Below, in pieces: positions 54,284-63,992 of a stretch of 64,000 nt of DNA. The stretch lies in contig NZ_CP141184.1 in NCBI RefSeq assembly GCF_035609205.1, positions 6,314,501-6,378,500 on the forward strand, given 5' to 3'. Every line of letters begins with the position of its first letter. Positions within the stretch are counted from its first letter, which is position 1. A program made the position numbers and the translations under genes. Source of the DNA: Hymenobacter sp. GOD-10R. Lineage in GTDB: Bacteria; Bacteroidota; Bacteroidia; Cytophagales; Hymenobacteraceae. The notes beneath the pieces are model-generated. The model was given only the letters and a program-made list of their open reading frames with translations. It was not told the DNA's origin and made no database searches.

Positions 54284-57200
54284 ATGAAACCACAAGGCGG
54301 CTCGAAGATTCTGCGACACGGTTTGCTAGCCGCCTTTACTTATGTAGTGGCGGCTAGCCCGTTGCAAGCCCAACAAGCGCCAGCAGCGGCTACTGATTTG
54401 AAAACCATCTTCCAAAACCCACCCGAATCGGCGAAGCCGTGGGTGTTTTGGTATTGGATGAACGCTGCTGTGAGCCGCGAAGGAATCACCGCCGACCTAG
54501 AGGCCATGCGGGAAGCCGGCATTGGTGGGGCGTACCTCATGCCGATCAACGGTGCGGCCAATCCGCCTGCCATCAGTCCACCAGCCGAGCAGCTGACGCC
54601 CCAGTGGTGGCAGATGGTGCGCCACGCCATGCAGGAAGCCGACCGCCTAGGCGTGAAGCTAGCCATGCACGTGAGTGACGGGTTTGCGCTGGCCGGTGGC
54701 CCCTGGATTACGCCGGAGCTATCGATGCAAAAGGTGGTGTTTTCCCAAGCGCAAGCCACCGGTGGGCGGCGCTACAGCCAAGTATTGCCGCAGCCGCAAG
54801 CCACTAAGGGCTATTACCGCGACATTGCCGTGTACGCCTACCCCACGCCCGCGGGCGGTACGGCTTCTACCTACACCACCAAGCCCCAGGTGACCACCAA
54901 CGCCACCGGCGACGATGCAAATGCCGCCTTACTCGCTGAGGCGGGCAACAAGAAAGGCTTCCAGAGCGGCGCGCCGTGCTGGATTCAGTACGCGTTTGCC
55001 AAGCCGTTCACCTGCCGCTCCATCCGGATTCGCTCGAAGGGTTATAACTACCAGGCCAACCGCCTCCTCGTAGAAGCCAGCGACGATGGGCAACAGTTCC
55101 GGCCGGTGGGCCGGTTGCAGGCACCGCGCAGCGGCTGGCAGGATAGCAGCGCCGTGACCCACGCCATCGTGCCGACCACCGCCCGCTACTTCCGCTTCGT
55201 CTATAACCCCGAAGGCTCGGAGCCCGGCGCCGAAGACCTCGACGCGGCCAAGTGGAAACAGTCGCTGAAAGTCACCGAAATCCGGCTTTCGGAAGAAGCG
55301 CGCATCAACCAGTACGAAGGCAAAAACGGCGAAGTGTGGCGCGTAAGTCAGCGCACAACGGCTAAGCAAGTGCCCGATAACCTGTGCGTGCCGTTGGCCA
55401 AAATGGTGAACCTAACCAGCAAGCTAGGTGCCGATGGTCGGCTGACGTGGGACGTGCCGCCCGGCCACTGGACCATCTTGCGAGTGGGCCACACGTCCAC
55501 GGGCGCCGTCAACACGACCGGCGGTGGCGCGCGCGGTTTAGAGTGCGACAAGTTCAACCCCGAAGCTGTTACCCTTCAGTTCAATAGCTGGTTTGGCGAG
55601 GCCATCAAGCAAGCCGGGCCAGACCTAGCTTCGCGGGTGCTGAAAATATTTCACGTCGACAGTTGGGAGTGCGGTAGCCAGAACTGGTCGACGAACTTCG
55701 CGGCAGAGTTCCAGAAGCGCCGCGGCTACGACCCGCTGCCGTATCTGCCGGCCATGGCGGGCGTGCCGGTGCAGAGCGCCGACGTATCGGAGCGGTTCTT
55801 ATTTGATGTGCGCCAGACCATTGCGGAGCTGGTGAATGATAGGTTCTACGCCACGTTGGCTGACCTAGCCCACGCCAAAGGTTGCACTTTCACGGCCGAA
55901 GCGGTAGCGCCTACCATGGTCAGCGACGGCCTGCTACACTACAAGAACGTGGACGTGCCCATGGGCGAGTTCTGGTTTCGCAGCCCCACCCACGACAAGC
56001 CCAACGACATGCTCGACGCCATTTCGGGGGCGCACATTTACGGCAAGAACATCGTGCAGGCGGAGGCCTTCACCGAGCTAGGCGTAGCGGGCATGGCCTG
56101 GGACGAACACCCCGCCTTGGTAAAAACGCTCCAAGACCGGCACTATGCCCTAGGTGTGAACCGCTTAGTGAACCACGTTTTCGTGCACAACCCCTGGCTC
56201 GACCGCAAACCGGGCATGACGCTGAGCAATATCGGCCTGTTTTTCCAGCGCGACCAAACCTGGTGGAAGCCCGGCCGCGCCTGGGTCGACTACACGCGCC
56301 GCTGCCAGGCCCTGCTCCAACTAGGTCGCCCTGTCGTCGATGTAGCAGTGTTTACGGGAGAAGAAACCCCGCGCCGCGCCATCCTCCCCGACCGCCTCGT
56401 GCCCGACCTCCCAGGAATCTTCGGCCCGGAAGTAGTTGCCAGCGAGAAGAAGCGCCTGGAAAACAAAGGTTTGCCGATGCGCCAGATGCCCTACAAAGTC
56501 AACTTCACGGCCAACCTCACGGATGCCGAATCGTGGGTTGACCCACTGCAAGGCTACGCCTATGACTCCTTCAACAAAGACGCGCTGTTGAACCTAGCCC
56601 AGGTGCGCAACGGCCGGGTGGAGCTGCCCGGTGGCGCCAGCTATGGCGTGCTTGTGGTGCCCGGCAGCCAAGCCATGTCGCCCGACAGCACTTCTATGTC
56701 GCCGGAAGTGGCGAGCAAGTTACTCGCATTAGCCAAAGCAGGAGCTACAGTATTGCTGGATAAAAAGCCTAGCCGTTCGCCCGAGCTCAGAGGCTACCCA
56801 ACTGCTGATCAAGAAGTTCAACAGCTCACCAGCAACTTACAACAGCTAGCCTTTCAGAATACGTCCGGCTCCGCTTCTCCTCTCTCGGACTCTGCGCATA
56901 AAGCAGATGCGGGGCTGGGGGGTAAGGCCCGCCGCCAGAACGGTCCAAACGCAACACCATCAATTGTTGCCAGTCAAGGCCGAGTAATAAAAGGGCCGTT
57001 CACCGCCAATTCCTTCCAAAGCCTAGGGTTGGAGCGCGACGTAGTAGCCACCAACACCGACGGCCAGCGCGCCAACAAGATTGCCTGGACACACCGCACC
57101 GATCCGCAGTTCGACATTTACTTCATTTCCAATCAGCTAGATAGCGCCCGCACCATCGACTTGTCGTTGCGCGTAGCGGGGCGTGTGCCCGAGCTATGGG

Positions 57201-57859
57201 ACCCCGTGACGGGCGAAACTCACCTAGCTTCTGACTGGCAAGTGGAGCAAGGCCGCACGCGCCTACCCCTTCGCCTCGACCGAAGTGGGTCGGTATTCGT
57301 GGTGTTCCGGCAGGCCACCAGCGAGCAGGCGTCGCACACGGGCAAGAACTGGCTCGAAACCGCACCAGCCCAAAGCCTAACCGGCGCGTGGCAGGTGAGC
57401 TTTGACCCAAAGTCGCACGGATCTAGCCAACCAGTTGCGTTTCAAGAACTCACCGATTGGAGCAAGAACGCTGATGCGCTTATCAAGCACTATTCTGGCA
57501 CAGCCACTTACACCAAAACCTTCACCTGGAAACCCAGCCAAGCCAAGCAGAAGCGGGTGTACCTGGAGCTAGGTCAAGTGGCGAACCTAGCCGAAGTGCG
57601 TGTGAACGGCCAGTCCTGCGGCATCGCCTGGACAGCGCCTTACCGCGTCGATATCACACAGGCGCTGAAAAAGGGTAAAAACCAGCTCAGCATCGACGTG
57701 ACGAACACCTGGGCCAACCGCATCGTGGGCGACCGGGCGCTGCCCAAAGACCAGCAGGTGACGCAAACCACCGCCGCTTACAACTTCCCCGACAAGCCTC
57801 TCTTGCCCGCCGGTCTGCTCGGCCCCGTGACCATCAGCACGGCGCCGGAGCGGAAGTAA
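54284..57859 (+). CDS. GH106-family alpha-L-rhamnosidase-like protein, secreted
   Basis: The 1191-residue protein has a Sec signal (LLAAFTYVVAASPLQA-Q). The opening FQNPPESAKPWVFWYWMNAA, then REGITADLEAMREAGIGGAY, is the hallmark of GH106 barrels. KIFHVDSWECGSQNW and GCTFTAEAVAP hold candidate catalytic acids. A galactose-binding-like domain is inserted after about residue 210 (FTCRSIRIRSKGYNYQANRL). A C-terminal GH2-like jelly roll (KRVYLELGQVANLAEVRVNG) ends the protein. GH106 enzymes hydrolyse terminal alpha-L-rhamnose, as in pectic rhamnogalacturonans. A short low-complexity segment near residues 860-885 looks inserted. It is 25 bp before the GH127 gene. Confidence 0.88.
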   Translation: MKPQGGSKILRHGLLAAFTYVVAASPLQAQQAPAAATDLKTIFQNPPESAKPWVFWYWMNAAVSREGITADLEAMREAGIGGAYLMPINGAANPPAISPPAEQLTPQWWQMVRHAMQEADRLGVKLAMHVSDGFALAGGPWITPELSMQKVVFSQAQATGGRRYSQVLPQPQATKGYYRDIAVYAYPTPAGGTASTYTTKPQVTTNATGDDANAALLAEAGNKKGFQSGAPCWIQYAFAKPFTCRSIRIRSKGYNYQANRLLVEASDDGQQFRPVGRLQAPRSGWQDSSAVTHAIVPTTARYFRFVYNPEGSEPGAEDLDAAKWKQSLKVTEIRLSEEARINQYEGKNGEVWRVSQRTTAKQVPDNLCVPLAKMVNLTSKLGADGRLTWDVPPGHWTILRVGHTSTGAVNTTGGGARGLECDKFNPEAVTLQFNSWFGEAIKQAGPDLASRVLKIFHVDSWECGSQNWSTNFAAEFQKRRGYDPLPYLPAMAGVPVQSADVSERFLFDVRQTIAELVNDRFYATLADLAHAKGCTFTAEAVAPTMVSDGLLHYKNVDVPMGEFWFRSPTHDKPNDMLDAISGAHIYGKNIVQAEAFTELGVAGMAWDEHPALVKTLQDRHYALGVNRLVNHVFVHNPWLDRKPGMTLSNIGLFFQRDQTWWKPGRAWVDYTRRCQALLQLGRPVVDVAVFTGEETPRRAILPDRLVPDLPGIFGPEVVASEKKRLENKGLPMRQMPYKVNFTANLTDAESWVDPLQGYAYDSFNKDALLNLAQVRNGRVELPGGASYGVLVVPGSQAMSPDSTSMSPEVASKLLALAKAGATVLLDKKPSRSPELRGYPTADQEVQQLTSNLQQLAFQNTSGSASPLSDSAHKADAGLGGKARRQNGPNATPSIVASQGRVIKGPFTANSFQSLGLERDVVATNTDGQRANKIAWTHRTDPQFDIYFISNQLDSARTIDLSLRVAGRVPELWDPVTGETHLASDWQVEQGRTRLPLRLDRSGSVFVVFRQATSEQASHTGKNWLETAPAQSLTGAWQVSFDPKSHGSSQPVAFQELTDWSKNADALIKHYSGTATYTKTFTWKPSQAKQKRVYLELGQVANLAEVRVNGQSCGIAWTAPYRVDITQALKKGKNQLSIDVTNTWANRIVGDRALPKDQQVTQTTAAYNFPDKPLLPAGLLGPVTISTAPERK
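56860..56945 (+). other. In-frame low-complexity insert in the GH106 gene
   Basis: This stretch codes for a Ser/Ala/Gly/Lys-rich linker (NTSGSASPLSDSAHKADAGL). Its end, GGGGCTGGGGGGTAAGGCC, resembles the end of the palindrome arm at 61628-61672 (GGGCCGGGGGGTGAGGCG). It may be the remains of a dispersed repeat captured in frame. Confidence 0.4.
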
Positions 57860-57884
57860 CTGCACGCAATAAACCACCCGCTAT

Positions 57885-59927
57885 ATGAACATATCCATCA
57901 AACAGCTAGGCACTTCGCTCTTCGCCCTACTACTGGCTGCCCATGGCCTATCTGCGCAAGACAAGGGCCTCGTGAATACCTCGGCCAGCAAATACGCCAA
58001 GCTCGGCACCGTGGACCTAGGTAGCGTAACCTGGACTCAAGGTTTCTGGGCCGACCGCTTCAAGGTGTGTCAGGAATCGATGATTCCGACCATGTGGAAG
58101 CTCTACAAAGACCCGGTCCGCAACCACTCCTTCCGCAACTTCGAAATTGCGGCCGGGCTGGAGAAAGGCGAGCACAAAGGCCCGCCCTTCCACGACGGCG
58201 ACTTCTACAAGCTATTTGAAGCCGTGGCCTCGGCCTATGCCACCACTCACGATCCGAAGCTAGATCAGATGATGGACGAGGTCATTCCGGTGATTGCCAA
58301 GTGCCAACGCGCTGATGGCTACCTGAATACTCAGGCGACCATCGCCGCCATCAACAGCGGAAAAAACACCGCGTTTCAGGACCGGCTGAACTTCGAGAGC
58401 TACAACCTAGGTCACTTGATGACGGCCGCTTGCGTGCACTATCGCGCGACCGGCAAAACCACCATGCTCGACCTGGCTCGCAAAGCCACCGACTACCTCT
58501 ATAACTTCTACAAACGGTCGTCGCCGGAACTGGCGCGCAACGCCATTTGCCCCTCGCACTACATGGGCGTGGTGGAGATGTACCGCACCACCCACGACCC
58601 TCGGTATCTGGAGCTTGCCAAAAACCTGATCGACATTCGGGGCATGGCGGGGGATATTGGCACCGACGACAACCAGGACCGGGTTGCGTTCCGCAAAATG
58701 ACCAAGGCCGGCGGCCACGCAGTACGTGCCAACTACCTCTTCGCCGGGGTGGCCGACGTGTACGCCGAAACCGGCGACCAGTCCTTGATGTCGACCCTAA
58801 ACCTGATGTGGGACGACGTGACTAGCCACAAAATGTACGTAACTGGCGCGTGCGGCGCCCTCTACGACGGTGTGTCGCCCGACGGCACCGCCTACAAGCC
58901 CGACACCGTACAGAAAATTCATCAAGCCTACGGTCGCGACTACCAGCTTCCTAACTTCACCGCCCACGGCGAGACCTGCGCCAACATTGGCAACGTGCTC
59001 TGGAACTGGCGCATGCTGCTCGACACCGGCGACGCTAAATACGCCGACGTAATGGAAACGGCCCTGTACAATAGCGTGCTCTCCGGCATCAGCCTCGACG
59101 GCACCAAGTTCCTGTACACCAACCCCATGGCGTTTTCCGACGACCTGCCCTTCAACCAGCGCTGGTCGAAGGATCGGGTGGAGTACATCAGCCTTTCCAA
59201 CTGCTGCCCGCCCAACGTGGTGCGTACCATTGCGGAGGTGAACAACTACCTCTACAGCACGTCGGATAAAGGCTTGTGGTTCAACTTTTACGGCGGCAAC
59301 ATTCTGGCTACCAAGCTCAAAGATGGCTCGGCGGTGAAGCTCACCCAAACGACCAACTATCCCTGGGATGGCAACATCAACGTTACCTTCCAGGAAGCAC
59401 CTGCTAAGCCGACCTCATTGTTCTTCCGCATTCCAAGCTGGAGCGGCCCGGCGAAGCTCATGGTGAATGGCAAGACCTGGACCTCTGCCCTCACACCTGG
59501 ACAGTACGCCGAAGTCAACCGCCAGTGGAAAGCCGGTGACAAGATTGAATTGGTGCTACCCATGCAGGCGCAACTGGTAGAGGCCAACCCGCTCGTAGAA
59601 GAAACCCGCAATCAAGTGGCGGTGAAGCGCGGCCCAGTAGTTTACTGCCTCGAATCGACGGACTTCTTGAAGGACAGAAAAATCAGCAGCCTGGCTATTC
59701 CCGCTAGCTCTGCCTTGACGGCTAAGCGCTTGCAGATTGCCAATAGCGACATTATGGTCTTGGAAGGCAAAGGCAAGCTCACGCCTGAGCAGTGGTCCGC
59801 TAACCAACTCTACCGCCCCATCACGGACCAGAAGCTAACCACGGTGCCGCTCAAGCTCATCCCCTACTATGCCTGGGGCAATCGCGGCCACGCCGAAATG
59901 GAAGTCTGGATTCCGTTGAGCCGGTAA
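57885..59927 (+). CDS. GH127-type beta-L-arabinofuranosidase (DUF1680), secreted
   Basis: The 680-residue protein has a Sec signal (LGTSLFALLLAAHGLSA-Q). The (alpha/alpha)6 barrel starts VTWTQGFWADRFKVCQESM. The metal/cysteine catalytic set of the family is complete: Glu363 and Cys365 in HGETCANIGNV, and Cys440-Cys441 in LSNCCPPNVVRTIAE. Known members cleave beta-linked L-arabinofuranose by a cysteine nucleophile held by zinc; related GH146 enzymes act on arabinan or pectic side chains. Two beta-sandwich domains complete the C-terminus. The gene follows GH106 by 25 bp, so the pair are surely co-expressed and point to an arabinose- and rhamnose-containing substrate. Confidence 0.92.
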   Translation: MNISIKQLGTSLFALLLAAHGLSAQDKGLVNTSASKYAKLGTVDLGSVTWTQGFWADRFKVCQESMIPTMWKLYKDPVRNHSFRNFEIAAGLEKGEHKGPPFHDGDFYKLFEAVASAYATTHDPKLDQMMDEVIPVIAKCQRADGYLNTQATIAAINSGKNTAFQDRLNFESYNLGHLMTAACVHYRATGKTTMLDLARKATDYLYNFYKRSSPELARNAICPSHYMGVVEMYRTTHDPRYLELAKNLIDIRGMAGDIGTDDNQDRVAFRKMTKAGGHAVRANYLFAGVADVYAETGDQSLMSTLNLMWDDVTSHKMYVTGACGALYDGVSPDGTAYKPDTVQKIHQAYGRDYQLPNFTAHGETCANIGNVLWNWRMLLDTGDAKYADVMETALYNSVLSGISLDGTKFLYTNPMAFSDDLPFNQRWSKDRVEYISLSNCCPPNVVRTIAEVNNYLYSTSDKGLWFNFYGGNILATKLKDGSAVKLTQTTNYPWDGNINVTFQEAPAKPTSLFFRIPSWSGPAKLMVNGKTWTSALTPGQYAEVNRQWKAGDKIELVLPMQAQLVEANPLVEETRNQVAVKRGPVVYCLESTDFLKDRKISSLAIPASSALTAKRLQIANSDIMVLEGKGKLTPEQWSANQLYRPITDQKLTTVPLKLIPYYAWGNRGHAEMEVWIPLSR

Positions 59928-59974
59928 GTTTTTAGGGCTAGCTTACAATCAAGTAGCCATCAAGTAAAATCGTC

Positions 59975-60074
59975 TGTCATCCTGAGCTTGCGAAGGACCT
60001 TCTCACGCAAGAACAACGTCAATAACAACGACTTGTTCTCGCGTGAGAAGGTCCTTCGCAAGCTCAGGATGACA
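59975..60074. repeat. Long palindrome, GTCATCCTGAGC family
   Basis: The 42-bp arms (59975-60016 and 60033-60074) pair with one mismatch around a 16-nt loop. The arm starts TGTCATCCTGAGCTTGCGAA, then GGACCTTCTC. It lies between the GH127 and acetylesterase genes. Confidence 0.9.
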
Positions 60075-60105
60075 ACGAAGAATGTAGATTCTCACTTACT
60101 TTTCC

Positions 60106-61539
60106 ATGACCCTCAAACCCTTCCTTCTTTCCCTTACCATAGCTTTTCCCGTGGCTTTGCAAGCCGAAGTCAAACTACCTTCCATTTTCACCGACAACAT
60201 GGTGCTTCAGCAGAAAGCTGACTGCGCGGTATGGGGTTGGGCCAAGGCAGGTAGTACGATTACCGTGAGCCCATCGTGGGGGAAGCAGAAGTACACGGCC
60301 AAAACTGACGCGGCGGGCAAGTGGAAGCTGAAGGTGAACACCCCGGCCGCGAGCTACACGCCTTACCAGCTTAGCGTTAGCGGCGACGGACCAGCTATCC
60401 AGCTCAAAAATGTGCTTATTGGGGAGGTGTGGTTGTGCGGCGGGCAGTCGAACATGGAAATGCCACTGAAAGGCTTCAAGGGCCAGCCAGTGCTAGGGTC
60501 GAATGAGGCCATTTTGCATTCCAAAAACGACCAGCTGCGGCTCTACACCGTGCCGCGCTCGTCGGTGACCGAGCCGCAGGACAACAGCAAGCCCTCGCCC
60601 TGGCGCGTGGCCGAACCTGAGGCGGTGAGCAACTTCAGCGCCACGGCTTACTACTTTGGGCGCTTGCTGCAAGAGCAACTGCACGTGCCGGTGGGGCTGG
60701 TGCATTGCAGCTACAGTGGCTCCTTCATTGAAGCCTGGATGGACCCGGCCACGCTGCGCGAGTTTGCGGGCGTGAAGATTCCGGCCAAGGGCGACACCAT
60801 CAAGCTGGTGAGCCGCACGGCCACCACGCTCTACAACGGCATGCTGCATCCTATTGAGGGCTATGGGATTAAGGGTGCTATCTGGTACCAGGGTGAGTCT
60901 AACTACGACCGCCCCGATGAGTACGAGAAGATGTTTGCCGCCATGGTGAAGCAGTGGCGCACGCACTGGGGCATGGGCGACTTCCCGTTCTACTACGCCC
61001 AGATTGCCCCCTTCGATTACACCCGCACCTCCAAGAACAAAGGTGGCAAGTACAACTCGGCCTTTGTTCGCGACACCCAGCGCAAGCTTCAAACCCAAGT
61101 ACCCAACACTGCCATGGCCGTGCTGCTCGATATAGGCGAAGAAACCAGCATTCACCCCATGCGCAAGGAACCCGGCGGCACCCGCTTGGCTTTGTTGGCG
61201 CTGGCTAAAACCTACGGGCTGAAAGGCTTCGGAGCCGTTAGCCCCGACTATGAATCGATGCAGGTGAAAGGCAACGAAGTGGTCGTGCGGTTCAAGGACT
61301 CGCCCAATGGCATGACTTCATTCGGGCAGGAGCTTACGGGCTTCGAAATAGCCGGCGCCGACAAGAAGTTTTACCCGGCCAAAGCTAGCATCAACGGCAG
61401 CAGCATTACCGTATCGGCGGAGGCCGTGAAGGCTCCCGTGGCGGTTCGCTACGCATTTCAGGACTTCACCCGGGCTACGTTGTTCAGCACGGAAGGCCTA
61501 CCGGTATCGTCCTTCCGCACAGATGATTGGGCGGAATGA
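60106..61539 (+). CDS. Sialate O-acetylesterase-like SGNH enzyme (SASA family), secreted
   Basis: The 477-residue protein has a Sec signal (KPFLLSLTIAFPVALQA-E). An N-terminal beta domain (IFTDNMVLQQKADCAVWGWA) is followed by the SGNH core: EVWLCGGQSNMEMP with nucleophile Ser115, IKGAIWYQGESNYDRPDEY and a late DIGEETSIHPMRKEPGG with Asp/His. The family was named for sialate, but no sialidase or sialate pathway is present here. Removing acetyl groups from pectic or other plant glycans is therefore more likely. The stop codon overlaps an ATG (ATGA at 61536) of the downstream frame, suggesting translational coupling. Confidence 0.9.
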   Translation: MTLKPFLLSLTIAFPVALQAEVKLPSIFTDNMVLQQKADCAVWGWAKAGSTITVSPSWGKQKYTAKTDAAGKWKLKVNTPAASYTPYQLSVSGDGPAIQLKNVLIGEVWLCGGQSNMEMPLKGFKGQPVLGSNEAILHSKNDQLRLYTVPRSSVTEPQDNSKPSPWRVAEPEAVSNFSATAYYFGRLLQEQLHVPVGLVHCSYSGSFIEAWMDPATLREFAGVKIPAKGDTIKLVSRTATTLYNGMLHPIEGYGIKGAIWYQGESNYDRPDEYEKMFAAMVKQWRTHWGMGDFPFYYAQIAPFDYTRTSKNKGGKYNSAFVRDTQRKLQTQVPNTAMAVLLDIGEETSIHPMRKEPGGTRLALLALAKTYGLKGFGAVSPDYESMQVKGNEVVVRFKDSPNGMTSFGQELTGFEIAGADKKFYPAKASINGSSITVSAEAVKAPVAVRYAFQDFTRATLFSTEGLPVSSFRTDDWAE

Positions 61540-61554
61540 GGATGTTCAATCGTG

Positions 61555-61672
61555 CGCCTCACCCCCCGGCCCCCTCTCCGAAAAAAGAGAGGGGGAGCCT
61601 GACGACTAAAAACGTTTGCCGACGACTGGCTCCCCCTCTCTTTTTTTGGAGAGGGGGCCGGGGGGTGAGGCG
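61555..61672. repeat. 45-bp-arm palindrome overlapping the 5' end of the last gene
   Basis: The arms at 61555-61599 and 61628-61672 pair with a single mismatch around a 28-nt loop. The arm consists of CGCCTCACCCCCCGGCCCCC, then TCTCCGAAAAAAGAGAGGGGGAGCC in two halves, giving nested stems. It is unrelated in sequence to the GTCAT family and lies inside the open frame of the last gene. Confidence 0.92.
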
Positions 61673-63992
61673 CCACGTCAGCACGATCTTAGTCCTCCTT
61701 TCCCTACTAACTAATTTTACCACCCAAGCCCAAAACCCCACCACCGAACTAGCCGACTGCAACCTAGCCTGGACCACTCAAAGCAAGAACAGCGGCGAGT
61801 CGATGCCATGCGGGGGCGGCGACATTGGCCTGAATGTATGGGTAGAAAATGGCGAAGTGCTGTTCTACGTAGCGCGCAGTGGCACTTTCGATGAGAACAA
61901 CGCCCTGCTCAAGCTAGGTCGACTGCGGTTGAAGCTGACGCCTAATCCTTTCGCAGGCCAAAGCTTCAAACAGGAGCTATTGCTGCAAGACGGCTACGTG
62001 AAGATCAGCGGCTCTAACGGACCGCTTTCGGCGCAGGTGAACGTGTGGGTGGATGTATTCAAGCCCGTGGTGCACCTGGAAGTAAATAGCAGCCAGAAGC
62101 TTACCGCCGAAGCTAGCTACGAAACATGGCGCTTCGAAGATCATGTGCCGAAAGGCAAAGAGAACAACGCCAACTCCTACAAGTGGGCCCCGCAAGGCGA
62201 CGTTCGGACGTACCAAGACAGCGCCCGGTTTCAGAGCCAAAGCGTGGTGTTCTACCACCAGAACCGTCCGCAGACGGTGTTTGATGTAGTGGTGCGTCAG
62301 CAGGGGCTAGAAGCCGTAAAACCGCAGCTCTTCAATCCTTTACAGAATCTAATTTTGGGCGGCGCCTTGCAAGGCACGAAGATGGTGCCCGCCGGTACCA
62401 CCAATGGGCAATATCTAGATACCCGCTACAAAGGTTGGAAGCTAAAGAGCCAAGCCCCAGCAAAATCGCATGCTATAACGCTGGTACTCACTACCGCCAA
62501 AACGGGTAGTGCAGCGCAATGGCAAGCTAGCTTGCAGCAAACCAGCAAGCTAGCAAACACGAACCTCAAAGCTGCTCATCAAAAAACCCTAGCCTGGTGG
62601 CACGACTACTGGCAGCGCAGCTTTGTGTTTATCGACCCAGGCCAGAAAGCGGCTAACACACCTAGGTGGCAGGCGGGCCGCAACTACCAGTTATTCCGGT
62701 ATATGCTGGGTTGCAATGCCTTCGGGGAATATCCGACGAAGTTCAACGGCGGCCTCTTCACCTACGATCCGTCGCGCGTTGATTCTACCCTCAAGTTCAC
62801 ACCCGACTTCCGCAACTGGGGCGGTGGCACCCATACAGCTCAAAACCAGCGCTTGGTGCACTGGCCCATGCTCAAGAGTGGCGACGCGGACCTGATGCGC
62901 CCGCAGTTCACCTTCTACCAGCAGCTTCTGCGCAACGCTGAGCTGCGCAGCGAAACCTACTGGCATCACCCCGGCGCCTGCTTCACCGAGCAGCTTGAAA
63001 ACTTCGGCCTGCCCAATCCAGCTGAATATGGTTGGAAGCGGCCCGCTGATTTCGATAAGGGCATGGAGTACAACGCTTGGCTCGAATATGAGTGGGACAC
63101 CGTGCTGGAGTTCTGCCTGATGATGCTGGAAACTGAGCGCTACGCCGGCCAGGATATTTCCACTTACATTCCCTTTATCGAGAGCTGCTTAACGTTCTTC
63201 GACCAGCACTACCAATACCTAGCCCGCCAGCGCGGCGCCAAAGCTCTCGATGGCCAGGGCCACCTAGTTCTCTATCCTAGCTCTGGGGCCGAGACGTACA
63301 AGATGGCTTATAATGCTACCTCTACCACTGCGGCGCTTCGTACGGTGCTGACGCGGTTGTTGGAGCTGCCTGCGAACTACTTAACGGAACAAAAACGCAA
63401 AGATTGGACGGCCATGCTCAGCCGGATTCCCTCGCTCAACTTCCGGACCATGGACGGCCATCCGATGCTAGCTCCGGCTAAGCTGTGGGAGCGGGTAAAC
63501 AATACGGAAAGTCCGCAGCTCTACCCGGTTTTTCCCTGGGGCTTGTACGGCCTGGGCAAAGCCGGCCTCGACACGGCTCGCAACACGTATTTGTATGATG
63601 CTGACGTGCAGAAGTTTCGTAGCCATGTGGGTTGGAAGCAACACAACATATTCGCCGCGAGACTAGGTCTAAAAGAGGAAGCTGCCGAGCTGACGGTAAA
63701 GAAGCTGCAAGACTCCGGCCGGCGCTTCCCCGCCTTTTGGGGCCCCGGTTTCGACTGGACGCCCGACCACAACTGGGGTGGTTCCGGCATGATCGGCCTG
63801 CAAGAAATGCTGCTGCAAACCGACGGTCGCAAAATCTACCTGCTCCCCGCCTGGCCGAAGGAGTGGAACGTACATTTCAAGCTTTACGCCCCGTACCAAA
63901 CTACTGTGGAAGCCACGGTGAAGAACGGTAACGTACAGATAGTGAACGTAGTACCAGCATCGCGGCGGGCGGATGTGGTCGTATTGGAATAG
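61665..63992 (+). CDS. DUF5703-type (alpha/alpha)6 carbohydrate-active protein, secreted
   Basis: The N-terminal domain (WTTQSKNSGESMPCGGGDIG, then LNVWVENGEVLFYVARSGTF) matches DUF5703. A barrel region follows with YFRY-like helices, NWGGGTHTAQNQRLVHWPML, AYNATSTTAALRTVLTRLLE and a C-terminal beta cap (KIYLLPAWPKEWNVHFKLYA) like GH95/GH65-type hydrolases. No enzyme activity is proven for this group. I chose the GTG at 61665, because it gives a standard signal (RRHVSTILVLLSLLTNFTTQA-Q). The alternative ATG at 61536, overlapping the previous stop codon, adds 43 residues coded by the palindrome. The open frame ends normally, 8 bp before the window edge. Confidence 0.78.
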   Translation: MRRHVSTILVLLSLLTNFTTQAQNPTTELADCNLAWTTQSKNSGESMPCGGGDIGLNVWVENGEVLFYVARSGTFDENNALLKLGRLRLKLTPNPFAGQSFKQELLLQDGYVKISGSNGPLSAQVNVWVDVFKPVVHLEVNSSQKLTAEASYETWRFEDHVPKGKENNANSYKWAPQGDVRTYQDSARFQSQSVVFYHQNRPQTVFDVVVRQQGLEAVKPQLFNPLQNLILGGALQGTKMVPAGTTNGQYLDTRYKGWKLKSQAPAKSHAITLVLTTAKTGSAAQWQASLQQTSKLANTNLKAAHQKTLAWWHDYWQRSFVFIDPGQKAANTPRWQAGRNYQLFRYMLGCNAFGEYPTKFNGGLFTYDPSRVDSTLKFTPDFRNWGGGTHTAQNQRLVHWPMLKSGDADLMRPQFTFYQQLLRNAELRSETYWHHPGACFTEQLENFGLPNPAEYGWKRPADFDKGMEYNAWLEYEWDTVLEFCLMMLETERYAGQDISTYIPFIESCLTFFDQHYQYLARQRGAKALDGQGHLVLYPSSGAETYKMAYNATSTTAALRTVLTRLLELPANYLTEQKRKDWTAMLSRIPSLNFRTMDGHPMLAPAKLWERVNNTESPQLYPVFPWGLYGLGKAGLDTARNTYLYDADVQKFRSHVGWKQHNIFAARLGLKEEAAELTVKKLQDSGRRFPAFWGPGFDWTPDHNWGGSGMIGLQEMLLQTDGRKIYLLPAWPKEWNVHFKLYAPYQTTVEATVKNGNVQIVNVVPASRRADVVVLE

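Noticed and set aside
57864..57873. ACGCAATAAA before the GH127 gene as a further regulator site
   Set aside because: Only one half of the inverted repeat is present; no TGCGTA partner at the right distance.
60493..61155. 220-codon frame antisense to the acetylesterase gene
   Set aside because: Shadow frame; the His/Val/Gly-rich composition is typical of reverse reading of GC-rich genes.
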